From positions 78,393-142,392 of the forward strand of contig NZ_MVKX01000010.1 of assembly GCF_002018365.1 (NCBI RefSeq): a DNA stretch of 64,000 nt. Direction: 5' to 3'. Source of the DNA: Acinetobacter amyesii. Its GTDB lineage: Bacteria; Pseudomonadota; Gammaproteobacteria; Pseudomonadales; Moraxellaceae. The position numbers and the translations under genes are program-made. A model generated the notes under the pieces. The model saw nothing but the letters and a program-made list of their open reading frames with translations, did not search any database and was not told the DNA's origin. Of the stretch, positions 1 to 10,694 are shown piece by piece. Numbering within the stretch: the stretch's first letter is position 1; each line of letters opens with the position of its first letter.

Positions 1-1
1 C

Positions 2-880
<879 letters not shown>

Positions 881-986
881 TTCTTTCAGCATTTGCGCTG
901 AAGAAAAAGACAAGGTAAATTGCTGAACAAGTCCAATTTATTTATCAAAGTATTGATAACCAGTTTTTTTAGTTTAGGAAAATGAA

Positions 987-1316
987 ATGAGCCTTTTTAT
1001 TTCTACTGCTCACGCGGCAGGTGAAGCTGCACAGCAACCAAGCATGATGGCAAACCTGTTGATGATTGCGGTATTTGTCGCAATCTTCTACTTCTTGATC
1101 TGGCGCCCTCAATCAAAACGTGCAAAAGAACATCGTGCACTAATTGAAAGCCTAGGTGTTGGTAGTGAAGTTGTTTTTGCGGGCGGTTTAATGGGTAAAA
1201 TCACAAAAATCGAAGGTGATTTTGCAGTTGTTGAACTGAACCGTGGCGTAGAAGTAAAAGTACAACGCGCAAGTGTGATTTCAGTTCTGCCTGAAGGCAC
1301 TCTAAATAACCTTTAA
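987..1316 (+). CDS. yajC: Preprotein translocase accessory subunit YajC
   Basis: Small inner-membrane protein that joins SecD and SecF in the holotranslocon assisting SecYEG. The 109 residues start with a short periplasmic stretch, then one transmembrane helix (about residues 20-42, MMANLLMIAVFVAIFYFLIW) and a basic cytoplasmic domain containing the family signature GSEVVFAGGLMGKI. The ATG follows a purine-rich AGGAAAATGAA stretch. It lies about 105 bases after tgt and is separated from secD by a hairpin that could attenuate read-through. The length is typical of the family. Confidence 0.96.
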   Translation: MSLFISTAHAAGEAAQQPSMMANLLMIAVFVAIFYFLIWRPQSKRAKEHRALIESLGVGSEVVFAGGLMGKITKIEGDFAVVELNRGVEVKVQRASVISVLPEGTLNNL

Positions 1317-1325
1317 TCAAAAAAT

Positions 1326-1351
1326 AAGTCGTGCACCCGCACGGCTTTTTT
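1326..1351 (+). terminator. Intrinsic terminator or attenuator between yajC and secD
   Basis: A 7-bp stem (GTCGTGC with GCACGGC, one G-T wobble, 4-nt loop) is followed by seven Ts. Because secD starts only 20 bases later with no obvious strong promoter, it may reduce rather than abolish transcription into secDF. Confidence 0.7.
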
Positions 1352-1370
1352 CATTTTAAGAAGAAAACGA

Positions 1371-3269
1371 ATGCGTTACCCAGCATGGAAATATCTACTG
1401 ATTCTAGTGGTACTAGTCATCAGTACATTATATGCCCTGCCAAGTTTGTATCCTGATGAACCTGCTGTTCAAATTTCAGGTGCCAAAGCCGGTACCCAGA
1501 TTGACCAAAGCATCGTACAAAAAGCAGAGCAGATTTTAAAATCTGAAAATATTGCCAGCCATGACAATAGCTTCACCAATAATGCCGCTTTATTACGTGT
1601 TGATTCGAGTGAACAACAATTAAAAGCGAAAGAAGCACTGCGTCGTGGGCTCGGTGAAAATTATGTCGTCGCATTGAACCTTGCGCCAACTACGCCAGAA
1701 TGGCTACAAAAAATTGGTGCTAAACCAATGAAGCTGGGTCTGGATTTACGTGGTGGTGTACATTTCCTACTTGAAGTGGATATGGATAAAGCCATTTCAC
1801 AACGTATGGAAACGTCTGCGGCTGACTTACGTCGCCAACTTCGCGACAATAAATTAAAATTCAATAGCTTATCTTTGAACAACAACACCATTACGATGCA
1901 ATTTGCAAATAATGATGACCGTTCTGCAGCTATGGATTTCCTTCGTCGTAACGGCAATGAATATACTCAACAAGCGGTTGCAACAACAGAAGGTTCGACT
2001 CTTCGTCTAAGCTACACAGATACACGTAAACAAGAAATTCAGTCTTATGCTGTCAACCAAAACTTAACGACTTTACGTAACCGTATTAACGAGTTAGGTG
2101 TAGCGGAAGCATTGGTGCAAACCCAAGGTAGCAACCGTATTGTGGTTGAATTACCGGGTGTACAAGATACTGCTGAAGCAAAACGTGTGCTTGGTCGTAC
2201 GGCAAACCTAGAGTTCCGCTTGGTTTCTGACTTAAATGATCAATACATCGATCCATACACAGGTCAAGCAAAAGGCTCATTACCGCCGGGTACAGAGGCA
2301 TTTGCTTATGAATCTTTGGACAGTGGTCGTCAATTATTGCTTAACCGTAACCGTATCTTAACGGGTGAACGTGTACAAAACGCGTCATCAGGCTTTAGCC
2401 AAGATACAGGTGGTGCTGAAGTAAACATTACTTTGGACACTGCGGGCGGTAAGTTGATGTCAGAAGCTACTCGTAATGCTGTAGGCAAACGAATGGCTGT
2501 TCTGTTCATTGAGAACAAACAAAAAATTAGTTATGTTGCAGATCCTGCAACAGGTACACAAACTGAAGTTCGTACACCTTATACCGAATCGGTAGTCATC
2601 AATGCGGCAACGATTCAAGCTGTATTAGGTTCTCAGTTCCGTATTACTGGTCTAGATTCACCTCAAGAAGCGTCTGAACTTGCATTGATGTTACGTGCAG
2701 GTGCATTGGCAGCGCCAATGTACTTCGTTGAAGAACGTGTGATTGGTCCGAGTCTCGGTCAAGAAAACATCGACAAAGGCGTATTATCAACTCAAATCGG
2801 TTTCTTATTGGTTGCGATTTGGATGGTGGTCTTCTTCCGTCTATTCGGTTTGATTGCCAACTTTGCTCTCGTGGTTAACCTTGCCATGATTTTAACCATC
2901 ATGTCTTGGATTGGCGCGTCCCTCACCCTTCCGGGTATTGCAGGTATCGTGATTACCATTGGTATGGCGGTCGATGCCAACGTACTGATCTGTGAGCGGA
3001 TACGAGAGGAAATTAAATGGGGTGCCTCGCCGAAACAGGCGATTGTTGCGGGTTATGATCGTGCGTATAACACCATCTTTGACTCCAACTTAACCACATT
3101 CTTGGTTGCTTTCATTCTGTTCGCAATTGGTACTGGCCCAATTAAAGGCTTCGCGGTTACCCTAATGATTGGTATTGTCTGCTCAATGTTCACAGCAATT
3201 ACTGTGACACGTGCAATCGTACAAATCATCTATGGTAAAAAACGTAACCTGAAGAAGTTGAGCATTTAG
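1371..3269 (+). CDS. secD: Protein translocase subunit SecD
   Basis: RND-superfamily subunit that uses the proton-motive force to pull exported proteins through SecYEG on the periplasmic side. The 632 residues (E. coli SecD is 615) show an N-terminal transmembrane anchor (about residues 8-25), the conserved LGLDLRGGVHFLLEV block near residue 123, a large periplasmic P1 region, and a C-terminal bundle of five helices from about residue 470 that includes the GIVITIGMAVDANVLICERIREE signature around residues 523-545. It ends 10 bases before secF, and the two form one transcription unit. Confidence 0.98.
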   Translation: MRYPAWKYLLILVVLVISTLYALPSLYPDEPAVQISGAKAGTQIDQSIVQKAEQILKSENIASHDNSFTNNAALLRVDSSEQQLKAKEALRRGLGENYVVALNLAPTTPEWLQKIGAKPMKLGLDLRGGVHFLLEVDMDKAISQRMETSAADLRRQLRDNKLKFNSLSLNNNTITMQFANNDDRSAAMDFLRRNGNEYTQQAVATTEGSTLRLSYTDTRKQEIQSYAVNQNLTTLRNRINELGVAEALVQTQGSNRIVVELPGVQDTAEAKRVLGRTANLEFRLVSDLNDQYIDPYTGQAKGSLPPGTEAFAYESLDSGRQLLLNRNRILTGERVQNASSGFSQDTGGAEVNITLDTAGGKLMSEATRNAVGKRMAVLFIENKQKISYVADPATGTQTEVRTPYTESVVINAATIQAVLGSQFRITGLDSPQEASELALMLRAGALAAPMYFVEERVIGPSLGQENIDKGVLSTQIGFLLVAIWMVVFFRLFGLIANFALVVNLAMILTIMSWIGASLTLPGIAGIVITIGMAVDANVLICERIREEIKWGASPKQAIVAGYDRAYNTIFDSNLTTFLVAFILFAIGTGPIKGFAVTLMIGIVCSMFTAITVTRAIVQIIYGKKRNLKKLSI

Positions 3270-3279
3270 GAGATCGAAG

Positions 3280-4242
3280 ATGACTGAAAATACTCAACCG
3301 AAACAATACGGCCGTCCGGATAACGAGCACATTATTCCGTTTATGAAGATTGCCAAACCGGCAGCCTTGATATCGATTATCTTAACGCTCGCAAGTATCT
3401 TTTTTATTTGCACCAAAGGTCTAAACCTCGGTTTGGACTTTACTGGCGGTGTGGCAGCAGAGTTGAACTATAGTCAACCGGTAAAATCTGCCGATGTGAG
3501 CTCAGCGCTGACAAAGGCTGGCTTTAAAGACCCTGTAGTACAAACTTTAGGATCTGACCGCGACCTGATGGTTCGTATGCCAGTTCAAAAAGACATTGAA
3601 GCTGAAGACTTAACCAAAGCCATTACGACTGCTGCTCAATTGCCAGGCAATAAAGCAGAAGTGCATAAAGTTGATGTGGTGGGTGGACAAGTCGGTAATG
3701 AACTCTACGTGCGTTCTGCGGGTGCTGTAGGTCTTGCCCTACTGCTCATGCTAGTTTATGTCACTATTCGCTTTGAGTTCAAACTTGCGATGGGTGCTGT
3801 ATTGTCTTTATTCCACGATATCGTGGTGACCATTGGTATCTTTGCCATGATGCAGTGGCCGTTTGACTTAACAGTTTTGGCTGCGCTACTCGCGATTATC
3901 GGTTTCTCGCTCAACGATAACATCGTTGTATCTGACCGTATTCGTGAAAACTTCCGTAAGATTCGCGGTGCAGAACCTCTCGAAGTTGTGAACAGTGCTT
4001 TGACTGAAACACTTCGCCGTACCATTCATACTTCTATGACACTGTTACTGGTTGTTGTGGCGATGATGGTACTGGGCGGTGATGGTCTGAAATGGTTCTC
4101 TGTTGCAATGTTTGTTGGTGTATTTGTGGGTACATATTCATCAATCTACATTGGTACAGCCTTCGCATTATGGCGTGGCCTGAACCGTCAAGACTTCATT
4201 GTACAAGTGAAGCCTGAATTTGAAGAAGAAGAGATTCCTTAA
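3280..4242 (+). CDS. secF: Protein translocase subunit SecF
   Basis: Partner of SecD in the SecDF-YajC complex. The 320 residues have an N-terminal helix (about 27-46), the GLNLGLDFTGGV motif that mirrors the SecD signature, a small periplasmic domain, and five C-terminal helices with LLAIIGFSLNDNIVVSDRIRE, the SecF equivalent of the SecD transmembrane-4 motif. An AGGAGA ribosome-binding site lies in the short gap after secD, consistent with coupled expression. A strong terminator follows the stop codon. Confidence 0.98.
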   Translation: MTENTQPKQYGRPDNEHIIPFMKIAKPAALISIILTLASIFFICTKGLNLGLDFTGGVAAELNYSQPVKSADVSSALTKAGFKDPVVQTLGSDRDLMVRMPVQKDIEAEDLTKAITTAAQLPGNKAEVHKVDVVGGQVGNELYVRSAGAVGLALLLMLVYVTIRFEFKLAMGAVLSLFHDIVVTIGIFAMMQWPFDLTVLAALLAIIGFSLNDNIVVSDRIRENFRKIRGAEPLEVVNSALTETLRRTIHTSMTLLLVVVAMMVLGGDGLKWFSVAMFVGVFVGTYSSIYIGTAFALWRGLNRQDFIVQVKPEFEEEEIP

Positions 4243-4266
4243 GCTTTTCGACTTATAGTTCAGATC

Positions 4267-4293
4267 AAAACCCATCTTCGGATGGGTTTTTTT
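4267..4293 (+). terminator. Intrinsic terminator after secF
   Basis: A 6-bp CCCATC/GATGGG stem is closed by a UUCG tetraloop, preceded by an A run and followed by seven Ts. It ends the yajC-secDF unit and also faces the convergent regulator gene. Confidence 0.9.
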
Positions 4294-4304
4294 ATGCGAC
4301 TACG

Positions 4305-4961
4305 TTAAATAAATGAGCTAGGTAAGATCGCAATAATAGGATGTAATTTTTCAATATCTGATTGCAGGAATTCCACCTGTCGTTTTTGGTCTAGACTTGC
4401 AAATTGCCACGTATCATCTGTTTGCTGCATTACGTTTAAAATAAGATTTAAACCATTCCGCAAATATACACAGGCTAGATCCGATCTCTCCACTCCTCGC
4501 CGTTCATCACAGACCACAAGCCAACCCTCTTGTAATACAGGTGCATAATACGACGCTGTGATGCGAATAAAATATAAGTCTTGAGTGTTTTTAAATAATG
4601 CTGAATATTGAGATGCATTATTTGAAATCGGTTTTAATGAAAATGCCTGTGTCTCAACCACCTGCATTTCAAAAAGGACTAAACTTACTTGCTCCTTAGT
4701 GCGCTTGTCTTGTTCTATAAACTGAACTTCATCATCCAAACTTCCCTTTATGAGTCCCAATTGTGACTCTAACTCACGTGCAAATTTCTCTCCAATCTGC
4801 CGATGACTATTTAATAATTGGGAAATTAAAGGAACTGCTAAGCCAAAATGTTCACACACGGCTTTGCCATTTTTAAAAGAGCCTGTTGCCACCCAGTGGT
4901 CAATGGCTTGTGTTAGATTCTGTCGACGCTTTTCAAAAAGCTCTGAAGGCAGCATAAGCAT
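4305..4961 (-). CDS. Phage-repressor-like HTH regulator with S24-type C-terminal domain
   Basis: Probable DNA-binding transcriptional regulator of 218 residues. The N-terminal part (about residues 15-75) reads as a lambda-CI-like helix-turn-helix with the phrase SQLLNSHRQIGEKFARELES and the following LGL motif. The C-terminal half looks like the S24/LexA-type effector or dimerisation domain (YAPVLQEGWLVVCDE, then SDLACVYLRNG), but I do not see a convincing Ser-Lys autoprotease dyad, so self-cleavage is doubtful. Translation may start at either of two close ATG codons (4961 or 4955). It stands alone, convergent with secF, and looks like a domesticated phage repressor. The target is unknown. 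Confidence 0.7.
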   Translation of the reverse strand: MLMLPSELFEKRRQNLTQAIDHWVATGSFKNGKAVCEHFGLAVPLISQLLNSHRQIGEKFARELESQLGLIKGSLDDEVQFIEQDKRTKEQVSLVLFEMQVVETQAFSLKPISNNASQYSALFKNTQDLYFIRITASYYAPVLQEGWLVVCDERRGVERSDLACVYLRNGLNLILNVMQQTDDTWQFASLDQKRQVEFLQSDIEKLHPIIAILPSSFI

Positions 4962-4993
4962 TCAATTTTATAATTTCTCTCCCCCAATATAAT

Positions 4994-5020
4994 AAAAAAC
5001 CCGCACGCAGCGGGTTTTTT
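4994..5020 (-). terminator. Intrinsic terminator after relA
   Basis: An A run, a CCCGC/GCGGG stem with a 5-nt loop and a six-T tail are readable on both strands. It lies 14 bases beyond the relA stop codon and also insulates the downstream regulator gene. Confidence 0.88.
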
Positions 5021-5034
5021 ATACAGCTTTATTT

Positions 5035-7341
5035 TTAGCTACCTTGTACCAAGCGACGTGCGCTGATAATGCCTGGTTGTTGCTCTAGACGTGCCAACAA
5101 TTTTGATAACTGCGCCAAGCCCTTCACTTCAATCAACAGCTTCATATTGGCAATACCATCACTTTCCGAAATCGTATTCACCTGACGAATGTTGATTTGG
5201 TCTGAGAAAATCACTTGAGTCAAATCTTTGAGTAAACCACGACGGTCATAAGCTTCCACCACGATTTGTACACTTTGACCACGGGTTGGCTGCATTTCCC
5301 AATCTGCTTCAACCGCACGTTCAGGCTCTTGTCCAATCATACGGATATAATCCGGACATGCGACCTTATGGATACTCACTCCACGATTCAGGGTGATATA
5401 ACCAGCAATCGATTCACCATGCACAGGCTGACAACATTGAGCAATGTGTAGTTCTACATTGTCCAGACCATCAATCAAAATACCATGCGCCGAAAGCGTA
5501 TGACTTGCACGTGGGTTCAAGGTCGGTTTTAACACCAGTTCAGGCTCATCCTGATCGAGGTGCATATGACGGTTAACCTGATTGATTAAGGCATGTAAGC
5601 TAATATCGCCACTCACCAAGCCAATCAAGATATCTTCACCCAATTTCACATTAAAATGATTGCAGTAATCATTCAAATCGATACTTTTCGGGTGAATCGC
5701 CAAACGTGACAATTCTTTATTCAGAATCTCACGTCCCACTTCCAAGTTTTTACTACGGTCTTGCTGACGGAACCAATGACGCAACTTATCACGTGCACGA
5801 GCCGTCTTGATATAACCCAACGAGTTCACCAACCAATCTCGATTCGGTTCACGATCTTTCTTGGTTAAAATCTCGACCTGTTCCCCAGTTTTGAGGGTAT
5901 AGGTTAAAGGCACATAACGTTGGTTCACCCGTGCTGCATAGCACTTGTTGCCTACTTCAGTATGCACATGATAGGCAAAGTCGAGCACAGTCGAACCGCG
6001 TGGTAATTCTTTGATATCACCATCACGACTAAACACATAGATTTTCTCAAAATCTTCAAACTCTTGGATTTGTTCGAAGTTTTCAGAATCTTCATCTTCT
6101 TTATGGGCGCTAGCATCATTTCGTTCTTGATAATGTTCAAGCACGGCACGCAAAGAATGTAAGCGATGATTAAATGAATAATCTGTGGTTTTAGAGCCTT
6201 CTTTATAGTTAAAGTGCGAACACACCCCGAGTTCAGCTTCTTCATGCATATTGTGCGTACGAATTTGCACTTCTAAAGATTTGTTCTCTGCAATCACGGC
6301 CGTATGCAGTGAGCGATAACCATTGGCTTTCGGGTTGGTAATATAATCATCGAACTGATGCGGAATATGACGCCAAATCTGATGAACGATCCCCAGTGTG
6401 TGATAACACTCAGGTACATTATCCACCAAAACACGAACCGCTCGAATGTCATAAAGCTGATCAAAGCTCAGGTTCTTACTCTTCATTTTTCGATAAATCG
6501 AATAAATGTGTTTCACCCGACCATTAATCTCGGCCTCAATGCCATGATCTAATAGTTCTTTACGCAACTTTTCTGTCACGAACTGAATATATTGTTCACG
6601 CTCTAAACGTTTTTCATTCAGTAAGGATGCGATTTCTTTATAGCGTTCAGGTGCAAGATAACGGAAAGCAAGATCTTCTAGCTCCCACTTGAGCTGTGCA
6701 ATCCCTAAACGGTGCGCGAGCGGCGAGTAAATGGTTAAAATTTCTCGTGCGACACGCTCTTGACGTTCTTTGGTTGAGTGCGCTAACTCACGTAATGCAT
6801 AGGTACGTTCAGAAAGTTTGATTAATACAACACGAACATCTTCAGTCACAGAGATCAGCATTTTATAAATGCCGGTCAAATGTTCACGTTGGTTATTATT
6901 AAAATGATCTTCTAGACGTTTATTTTGCTCAATCAGGTCAGACAACTTACCCATGGCAAGCGTGCCTTTCACCAAAGCATGCACTTGATCGCCAAATTTG
7001 CTTTGGACTTCTTCTAAACTGGTTACGCCTTCACGAACACTTCGATACAGCATGGCTGCTGATAACGTATCTTCATCCGCATACAGATGAGCAAGAATAT
7101 CCGCCATTTCAATACCGGTATAGAAGGTATTCGAGCGATGGTTGACCGTTGTTTCAAGTTCATTCTGTAAGGTCAGATGTGCAACTTCTTCGAGTTGCTT
7201 TAGAGGAGCCCCGTCAAACATGCCACTCACACGCTCTAGCCATTCAGCCAAATCATGCTGTGCTTGCTCGGCATGTTCTACAGTCGTTTCCTGTGACAAC
7301 TCATTGAGACGTCCAGGTAATTGTTCACGTACTGTGACCAT
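5035..7341 (-). CDS. relA: GTP pyrophosphokinase RelA, (p)ppGpp synthetase I
   Basis: Ribosome-associated synthetase that makes pppGpp/ppGpp on amino-acid starvation. In the 768 residues the order is a degenerate HD hydrolase domain (the HD pair is replaced by LYRSVREG near residues 98-105), the synthetase domain (about 250-390, with KHIYSIYRKMKSKN and NPKANGYRSLHTAV), a TGS domain (about 433-495), an intervening helical/zinc region containing QCCQPVHGE, and a C-terminal ACT domain (about 690-765). The missing HD residues argue for a RelA-type enzyme rather than bifunctional SpoT. rlmD lies upstream on the same strand, as in E. coli. A TAGGAG site precedes the ATG. Confidence 0.94.
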   Translation of the reverse strand: MVTVREQLPGRLNELSQETTVEHAEQAQHDLAEWLERVSGMFDGAPLKQLEEVAHLTLQNELETTVNHRSNTFYTGIEMADILAHLYADEDTLSAAMLYRSVREGVTSLEEVQSKFGDQVHALVKGTLAMGKLSDLIEQNKRLEDHFNNNQREHLTGIYKMLISVTEDVRVVLIKLSERTYALRELAHSTKERQERVAREILTIYSPLAHRLGIAQLKWELEDLAFRYLAPERYKEIASLLNEKRLEREQYIQFVTEKLRKELLDHGIEAEINGRVKHIYSIYRKMKSKNLSFDQLYDIRAVRVLVDNVPECYHTLGIVHQIWRHIPHQFDDYITNPKANGYRSLHTAVIAENKSLEVQIRTHNMHEEAELGVCSHFNYKEGSKTTDYSFNHRLHSLRAVLEHYQERNDASAHKEDEDSENFEQIQEFEDFEKIYVFSRDGDIKELPRGSTVLDFAYHVHTEVGNKCYAARVNQRYVPLTYTLKTGEQVEILTKKDREPNRDWLVNSLGYIKTARARDKLRHWFRQQDRSKNLEVGREILNKELSRLAIHPKSIDLNDYCNHFNVKLGEDILIGLVSGDISLHALINQVNRHMHLDQDEPELVLKPTLNPRASHTLSAHGILIDGLDNVELHIAQCCQPVHGESIAGYITLNRGVSIHKVACPDYIRMIGQEPERAVEADWEMQPTRGQSVQIVVEAYDRRGLLKDLTQVIFSDQINIRQVNTISESDGIANMKLLIEVKGLAQLSKLLARLEQQPGIISARRLVQGS

Positions 7342-7374
7342 ACCCTACTCCTAGTTTTCTACGCTTCATAACTT

Positions 7375-8763
7375 TTAATCGTTTATCTGATTTTCTTTTT
7401 CGAACAAAGCAATCGATTCGACATGCCCTGTATGGGTAAACATGTCCATGACACCCGCTTTTTTCAAACGGTAGCCTTGTTGTACCAGCATTCCAGCATC
7501 GCGTGCTAGTGTTGCAGGATTACATGACACATAAACGATTCTTTTTGCACCAAATTTGGGCACATAACGCATTATTTCTTCTGCACCAGAACGTGGTGGG
7601 TCTATCAATAATGCATCAAATCCTTGTTTTGCCCAAGAATGATGCGAAAAATCTTTTGTTAAATCTTGTGAATAAAATTTCAGTTGCGAAAGGCCATTGT
7701 TTTGTGCATTTTCTGCACCACGCTGAACCATTTCTTCACTCCCTTCAACTGCAACGACTTGACCCGTTGAACCCACACATTGAGCAAGTGGTAAAGAAAA
7801 GTTTCCTAAGCCACAAAACAGATCTAGAACTCGCTCACCCTGTTGTAACTGAAGCAATTCACATGCCAGTTTCACCATTTGCGGATTAATCGTGGAATTC
7901 ACTTGCGTGAAGTCTTGAGGATTAAAGCCAAATTCCACACCAAAGTCACTTAGACCATAGTGCAGACGCATCGGTGCATCGGGATGATCCACACGATGTA
8001 AGCTGTCTGGCCCTTCAGGTTGTAAGTACAGTTGCCACTCTTTATGTAACGCAAATTTTACTAATTGGTTGACATCTTCCGCGCAAAGTTCCGCCGTATG
8101 ACGAATCAGGAGAGCAATTTCTTGATCTCCCATGGCCAGTTCCATATGCCCAATATCTGCTTTACCTTGCAAACTTTGTAACAATTGTTTGAGTGTGGTG
8201 ATTGAGCCAAACTCACGATCCAACACCATACAACGGTCAATCGAAGTCAGTTTATTTGACTGGCTCTCACGAAAGCCAACCACGAGCTTATCTTTTGCAG
8301 GTAGGTAACGCACACCGATACGTGCTTTGCGACGGTAATCTTCACGCAATGAACGTAACGGAGCTAACCATTGATCAGGCTGAATGCCGGCAAAATGTTG
8401 CAAATGTGATTGTAAAACATCTTGTTTTAAACGAATTTGCTCGTCGGGATGGATATGTTGCATGCTACAACCGCCACAGACCCCATAATGTGGGCAGGCC
8501 GGTTTTACTCGTAGTATAGACTCTTCACTCAGCAACTCCAGACTGTCTGCTTCTTCAAGGCGCTTAACCACATTGGTAATACGCGCACGCACGGTTTCAC
8601 CCGGCAAGGCATAACGGATAAAGACTTTCTTACCGTGTTTTTCTGCAGGATGATCTGGATGCGTCCCAAAGTGCGCTATGCCTCGCCCCTCATGTGAAAG
8701 CGATTCAACCTGAAATGTATAAATGGGTTGTTGGGCTTTTTGGGGTTTGGCTTTGTGTTTCAT
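7375..8763 (-). CDS. rlmD: 23S rRNA (uracil-1939-C5)-methyltransferase RlmD
   Basis: SAM-dependent enzyme that makes m5U1939 in 23S rRNA. The 462 residues have an N-terminal TRAM RNA-binding domain (about 12-75), the iron-sulfur cluster cysteines in [14 protein letters not shown] (about 88-102), the SAM-binding [14 protein letters not shown] block, the PPRSGAEE motif, and the catalytic-cysteine motif [11 protein letters not shown] near the C terminus. It lies 33 bases upstream of relA and 6 bases after the exonuclease gene, so the three are probably co-transcribed. Confidence 0.96.
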   Translation of the reverse strand: MKHKAKPQKAQQPIYTFQVESLSHEGRGIAHFGTHPDHPAEKHGKKVFIRYALPGETVRARITNVVKRLEEADSLELLSEESILRVKPACPHYGVCGGCSMQHIHPDEQIRLKQDVLQSHLQHFAGIQPDQWLAPLRSLREDYRRKARIGVRYLPAKDKLVVGFRESQSNKLTSIDRCMVLDREFGSITTLKQLLQSLQGKADIGHMELAMGDQEIALLIRHTAELCAEDVNQLVKFALHKEWQLYLQPEGPDSLHRVDHPDAPMRLHYGLSDFGVEFGFNPQDFTQVNSTINPQMVKLACELLQLQQGERVLDLFCGLGNFSLPLAQCVGSTGQVVAVEGSEEMVQRGAENAQNNGLSQLKFYSQDLTKDFSHHSWAKQGFDALLIDPPRSGAEEIMRYVPKFGAKRIVYVSCNPATLARDAGMLVQQGYRLKKAGVMDMFTHTGHVESIALFEKENQIND

Positions 8764-8769
8764 GCGTAC

Positions 8770-9588
8770 CTAATGTGTGGAAGATGGGAAATCAGATTGA
8801 GTGAATTCGGTACGTTGCGAGGTTTGCTGCCATACCGATAAAAAGTCAGCGTGTTGCGGCTGAGTTTGTAAATATTGAATCGTACTTTGAATCAGGTGCT
8901 GATGATCATTCAACAATAACTGTCCTTTCAACAACAGCCAGCGTAAATAAATCAACCATGTATTGAGCACATCGCCTTCACAGTAGCTAGTCAGTTCCGT
9001 CCACTGTTGTTCACGTACATATTCAGGCACATGGTAGCCACCATCACCACGTTTACCAGGGAAACCAAGTAAATGTGCTGCATCGTCAAGTTTTTGAAAA
9101 TGACGACCATGGAACATGGCCATGACATCCATCAAATCTACATGACGATGATGATAACGATTCTGGTAGTTATTATAGCGCTTTTGCGTATCAATCTCGC
9201 CCTGATCGAACAAACTTGGTGCAGATAGTCCGTGATACATGGCACGGAACAAAATTACAGGCAAATCAAACTGCGAACCGTTCCAACTAACCAAGGTCGG
9301 ATGACGCTTTTCAAAAATAGAAACGAATTTTTTTAAAATTTCAGCTTCGCTATTGTCTTCACGGCTAAATGAAAACAACTTCATGCCCTTTTCATCAATC
9401 CATAGTCCAGAGATACAGACAATTTCATGCAAGGCCAAACGCTGAAAATCCGTGCCCGCCTCTTGGCGACGCAGTTTAGTCAGCGCAGCATCTAGATCTA
9501 CCTCAGGCAGATCCAGTCCATACAAATGCGCACCTGACTTCAAATCTGTCAGTGTTTCGATATCAAAAATTAAAACAGGTAAACGCAT
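8770..9588 (-). CDS. Predicted 3'-5' exonuclease of the PolB-like DEDD family
   Basis: 272 residues resembling the DNA_pol_B_exo2 family of stand-alone DEDD exonucleases. DEDD motif I is visible as PVLIFDIETLTD at the N terminus, motif II as LVSWNGSQFDLPV, and a motif-III-like region as SYCEGDVLNTWLIYLRW. The HVDLMDVMAMFHGRH segment is typical of this family. The likely role is DNA or RNA end trimming, but the substrate is not established from the sequence. It lies between cysM and rlmD on the same strand with short gaps. Confidence 0.85.
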   Translation of the reverse strand: MRLPVLIFDIETLTDLKSGAHLYGLDLPEVDLDAALTKLRRQEAGTDFQRLALHEIVCISGLWIDEKGMKLFSFSREDNSEAEILKKFVSIFEKRHPTLVSWNGSQFDLPVILFRAMYHGLSAPSLFDQGEIDTQKRYNNYQNRYHHRHVDLMDVMAMFHGRHFQKLDDAAHLLGFPGKRGDGGYHVPEYVREQQWTELTSYCEGDVLNTWLIYLRWLLLKGQLLLNDHQHLIQSTIQYLQTQPQHADFLSVWQQTSQRTEFTQSDFPSSTH

Positions 9589-9620
9589 AAGTACTCACCA
9601 GTGCCCATTGGCCACTGTAA

Positions 9621-10541
9621 TTATTCAGGATCAACAACAGAGAATAGACCAGTAGATAAGTAGCGGTCACCACGGTCACATACGATGCAAACAATCACGG
9701 CATCCGGATTTTCTTCAGCCAATTTAACTGAAGCCCATACCGCACCACCCGAAGATGTACCTGCACTGATACCTTCTGTACGCGCTAAACGACGAGCCGT
9801 TTTTTCCGCTTCAATTTGCGGAATATCCATAATACGATCAACACGTGAAGGGTCAAAAATCGTAGGAAGATATTCTTGTGGCCAACGGCGAATACCAGCA
9901 ATGTTTGAGCCTTCAGACGGTTGTAAACCGACAATTTGAATATCCGGATTTTGTTCTTTTAAATATTTCGAAATCCCCATAATGGTCCCCGTGGTACCCA
10001 TAGAGCTGACGAAATGTGTAATTTTACCGCCTGTTTGTTTCCAAATTTCAGGCCCCGTAGTGAGGTAATGTGCTTCCACATTGTCTGGGTTACCAAACTG
10101 GTTTAGGACTAAACCTTTGCCGTCTTTTTCCATTTGAAGGGCAAGATCACGTGCTTCTTCCATGTTTTCTGATTCGATCAGTTCGGCACCGTAGGCACGC
10201 ATGGCATCTTTACGCTCTTGGCTAGAACTTGCAGGCATGATCAAAGTCATTTTATAGCCACGCATTGCTGCAACCATGGCTAAAGCAATCCCTGTATTTC
10301 CGCTCGTCGCTTCAATCAACGTATCACCCGGTTTAATCTGACCACGCTTTTCCGCTTGCATAATCATGTTATATGCAGGGCGATCTTTGACCGAACCCGC
10401 TGGGTTATTGCCTTCTAACTTGGCTAATACTGTTGCTTGAGTATGACTTGCCAGACGCTGTAAACGCACTAACGGCGTGTTGCCGACGTAATGGTCTAAT
10501 AAAAAATCGTCTGCTTGAAAATCAGGGGTTGTATTACTCAT
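9621..10541 (-). CDS. cysM: Cysteine synthase B (O-acetylserine sulfhydrylase)
   Basis: PLP enzyme that makes cysteine from O-acetylserine and sulfide or thiosulfate. The 306 residues carry the PLP-lysine motif NNPAGSVKDRPAYNMI, the substrate loop TSGNTGIAL, and the phosphate-binding GTTGTIMG. The arginine-rich GIRRWPQEYLP segment is characteristic of the CysM rather than the CysK branch. The ATG lies close to the divergent barA start (153 bases between), so the intergenic region must hold both promoters. Confidence 0.93.
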   Translation of the reverse strand: MSNTTPDFQADDFLLDHYVGNTPLVRLQRLASHTQATVLAKLEGNNPAGSVKDRPAYNMIMQAEKRGQIKPGDTLIEATSGNTGIALAMVAAMRGYKMTLIMPASSSQERKDAMRAYGAELIESENMEEARDLALQMEKDGKGLVLNQFGNPDNVEAHYLTTGPEIWKQTGGKITHFVSSMGTTGTIMGISKYLKEQNPDIQIVGLQPSEGSNIAGIRRWPQEYLPTIFDPSRVDRIMDIPQIEAEKTARRLARTEGISAGTSSGGAVWASVKLAEENPDAVIVCIVCDRGDRYLSTGLFSVVDPE

Positions 10542-10694
10542 TATTCACACCTATATCGAGGTGCGCCTATTGTATGAAAAAATGCCTTTGCCTGCACCCA
10601 TTTGCCTCGCTTTTTCGCGAAAGTGATTAAAGCGCAATCAGTTTTAAATAATCCATGCTAATATTCGGGGCATAAGGAATAAACTGCTTAAACC

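Noticed and set aside
881..907. Hairpin TTCAGC/GCTGAA between tgt and yajC
   Set aside because: Short stem, no T run on the plus strand; not called as a terminator.
5035..7341. Bifunctional SpoT/Rel call for the synthetase
   Set aside because: The HD hydrolase residues are missing (LYRSVREG) and the gene order relA-rlmD matches RelA.
7503..7889. 128-codon plus-strand frame inside rlmD
   Set aside because: Antisense shadow of a well-supported gene; no start signal and no protein pattern.
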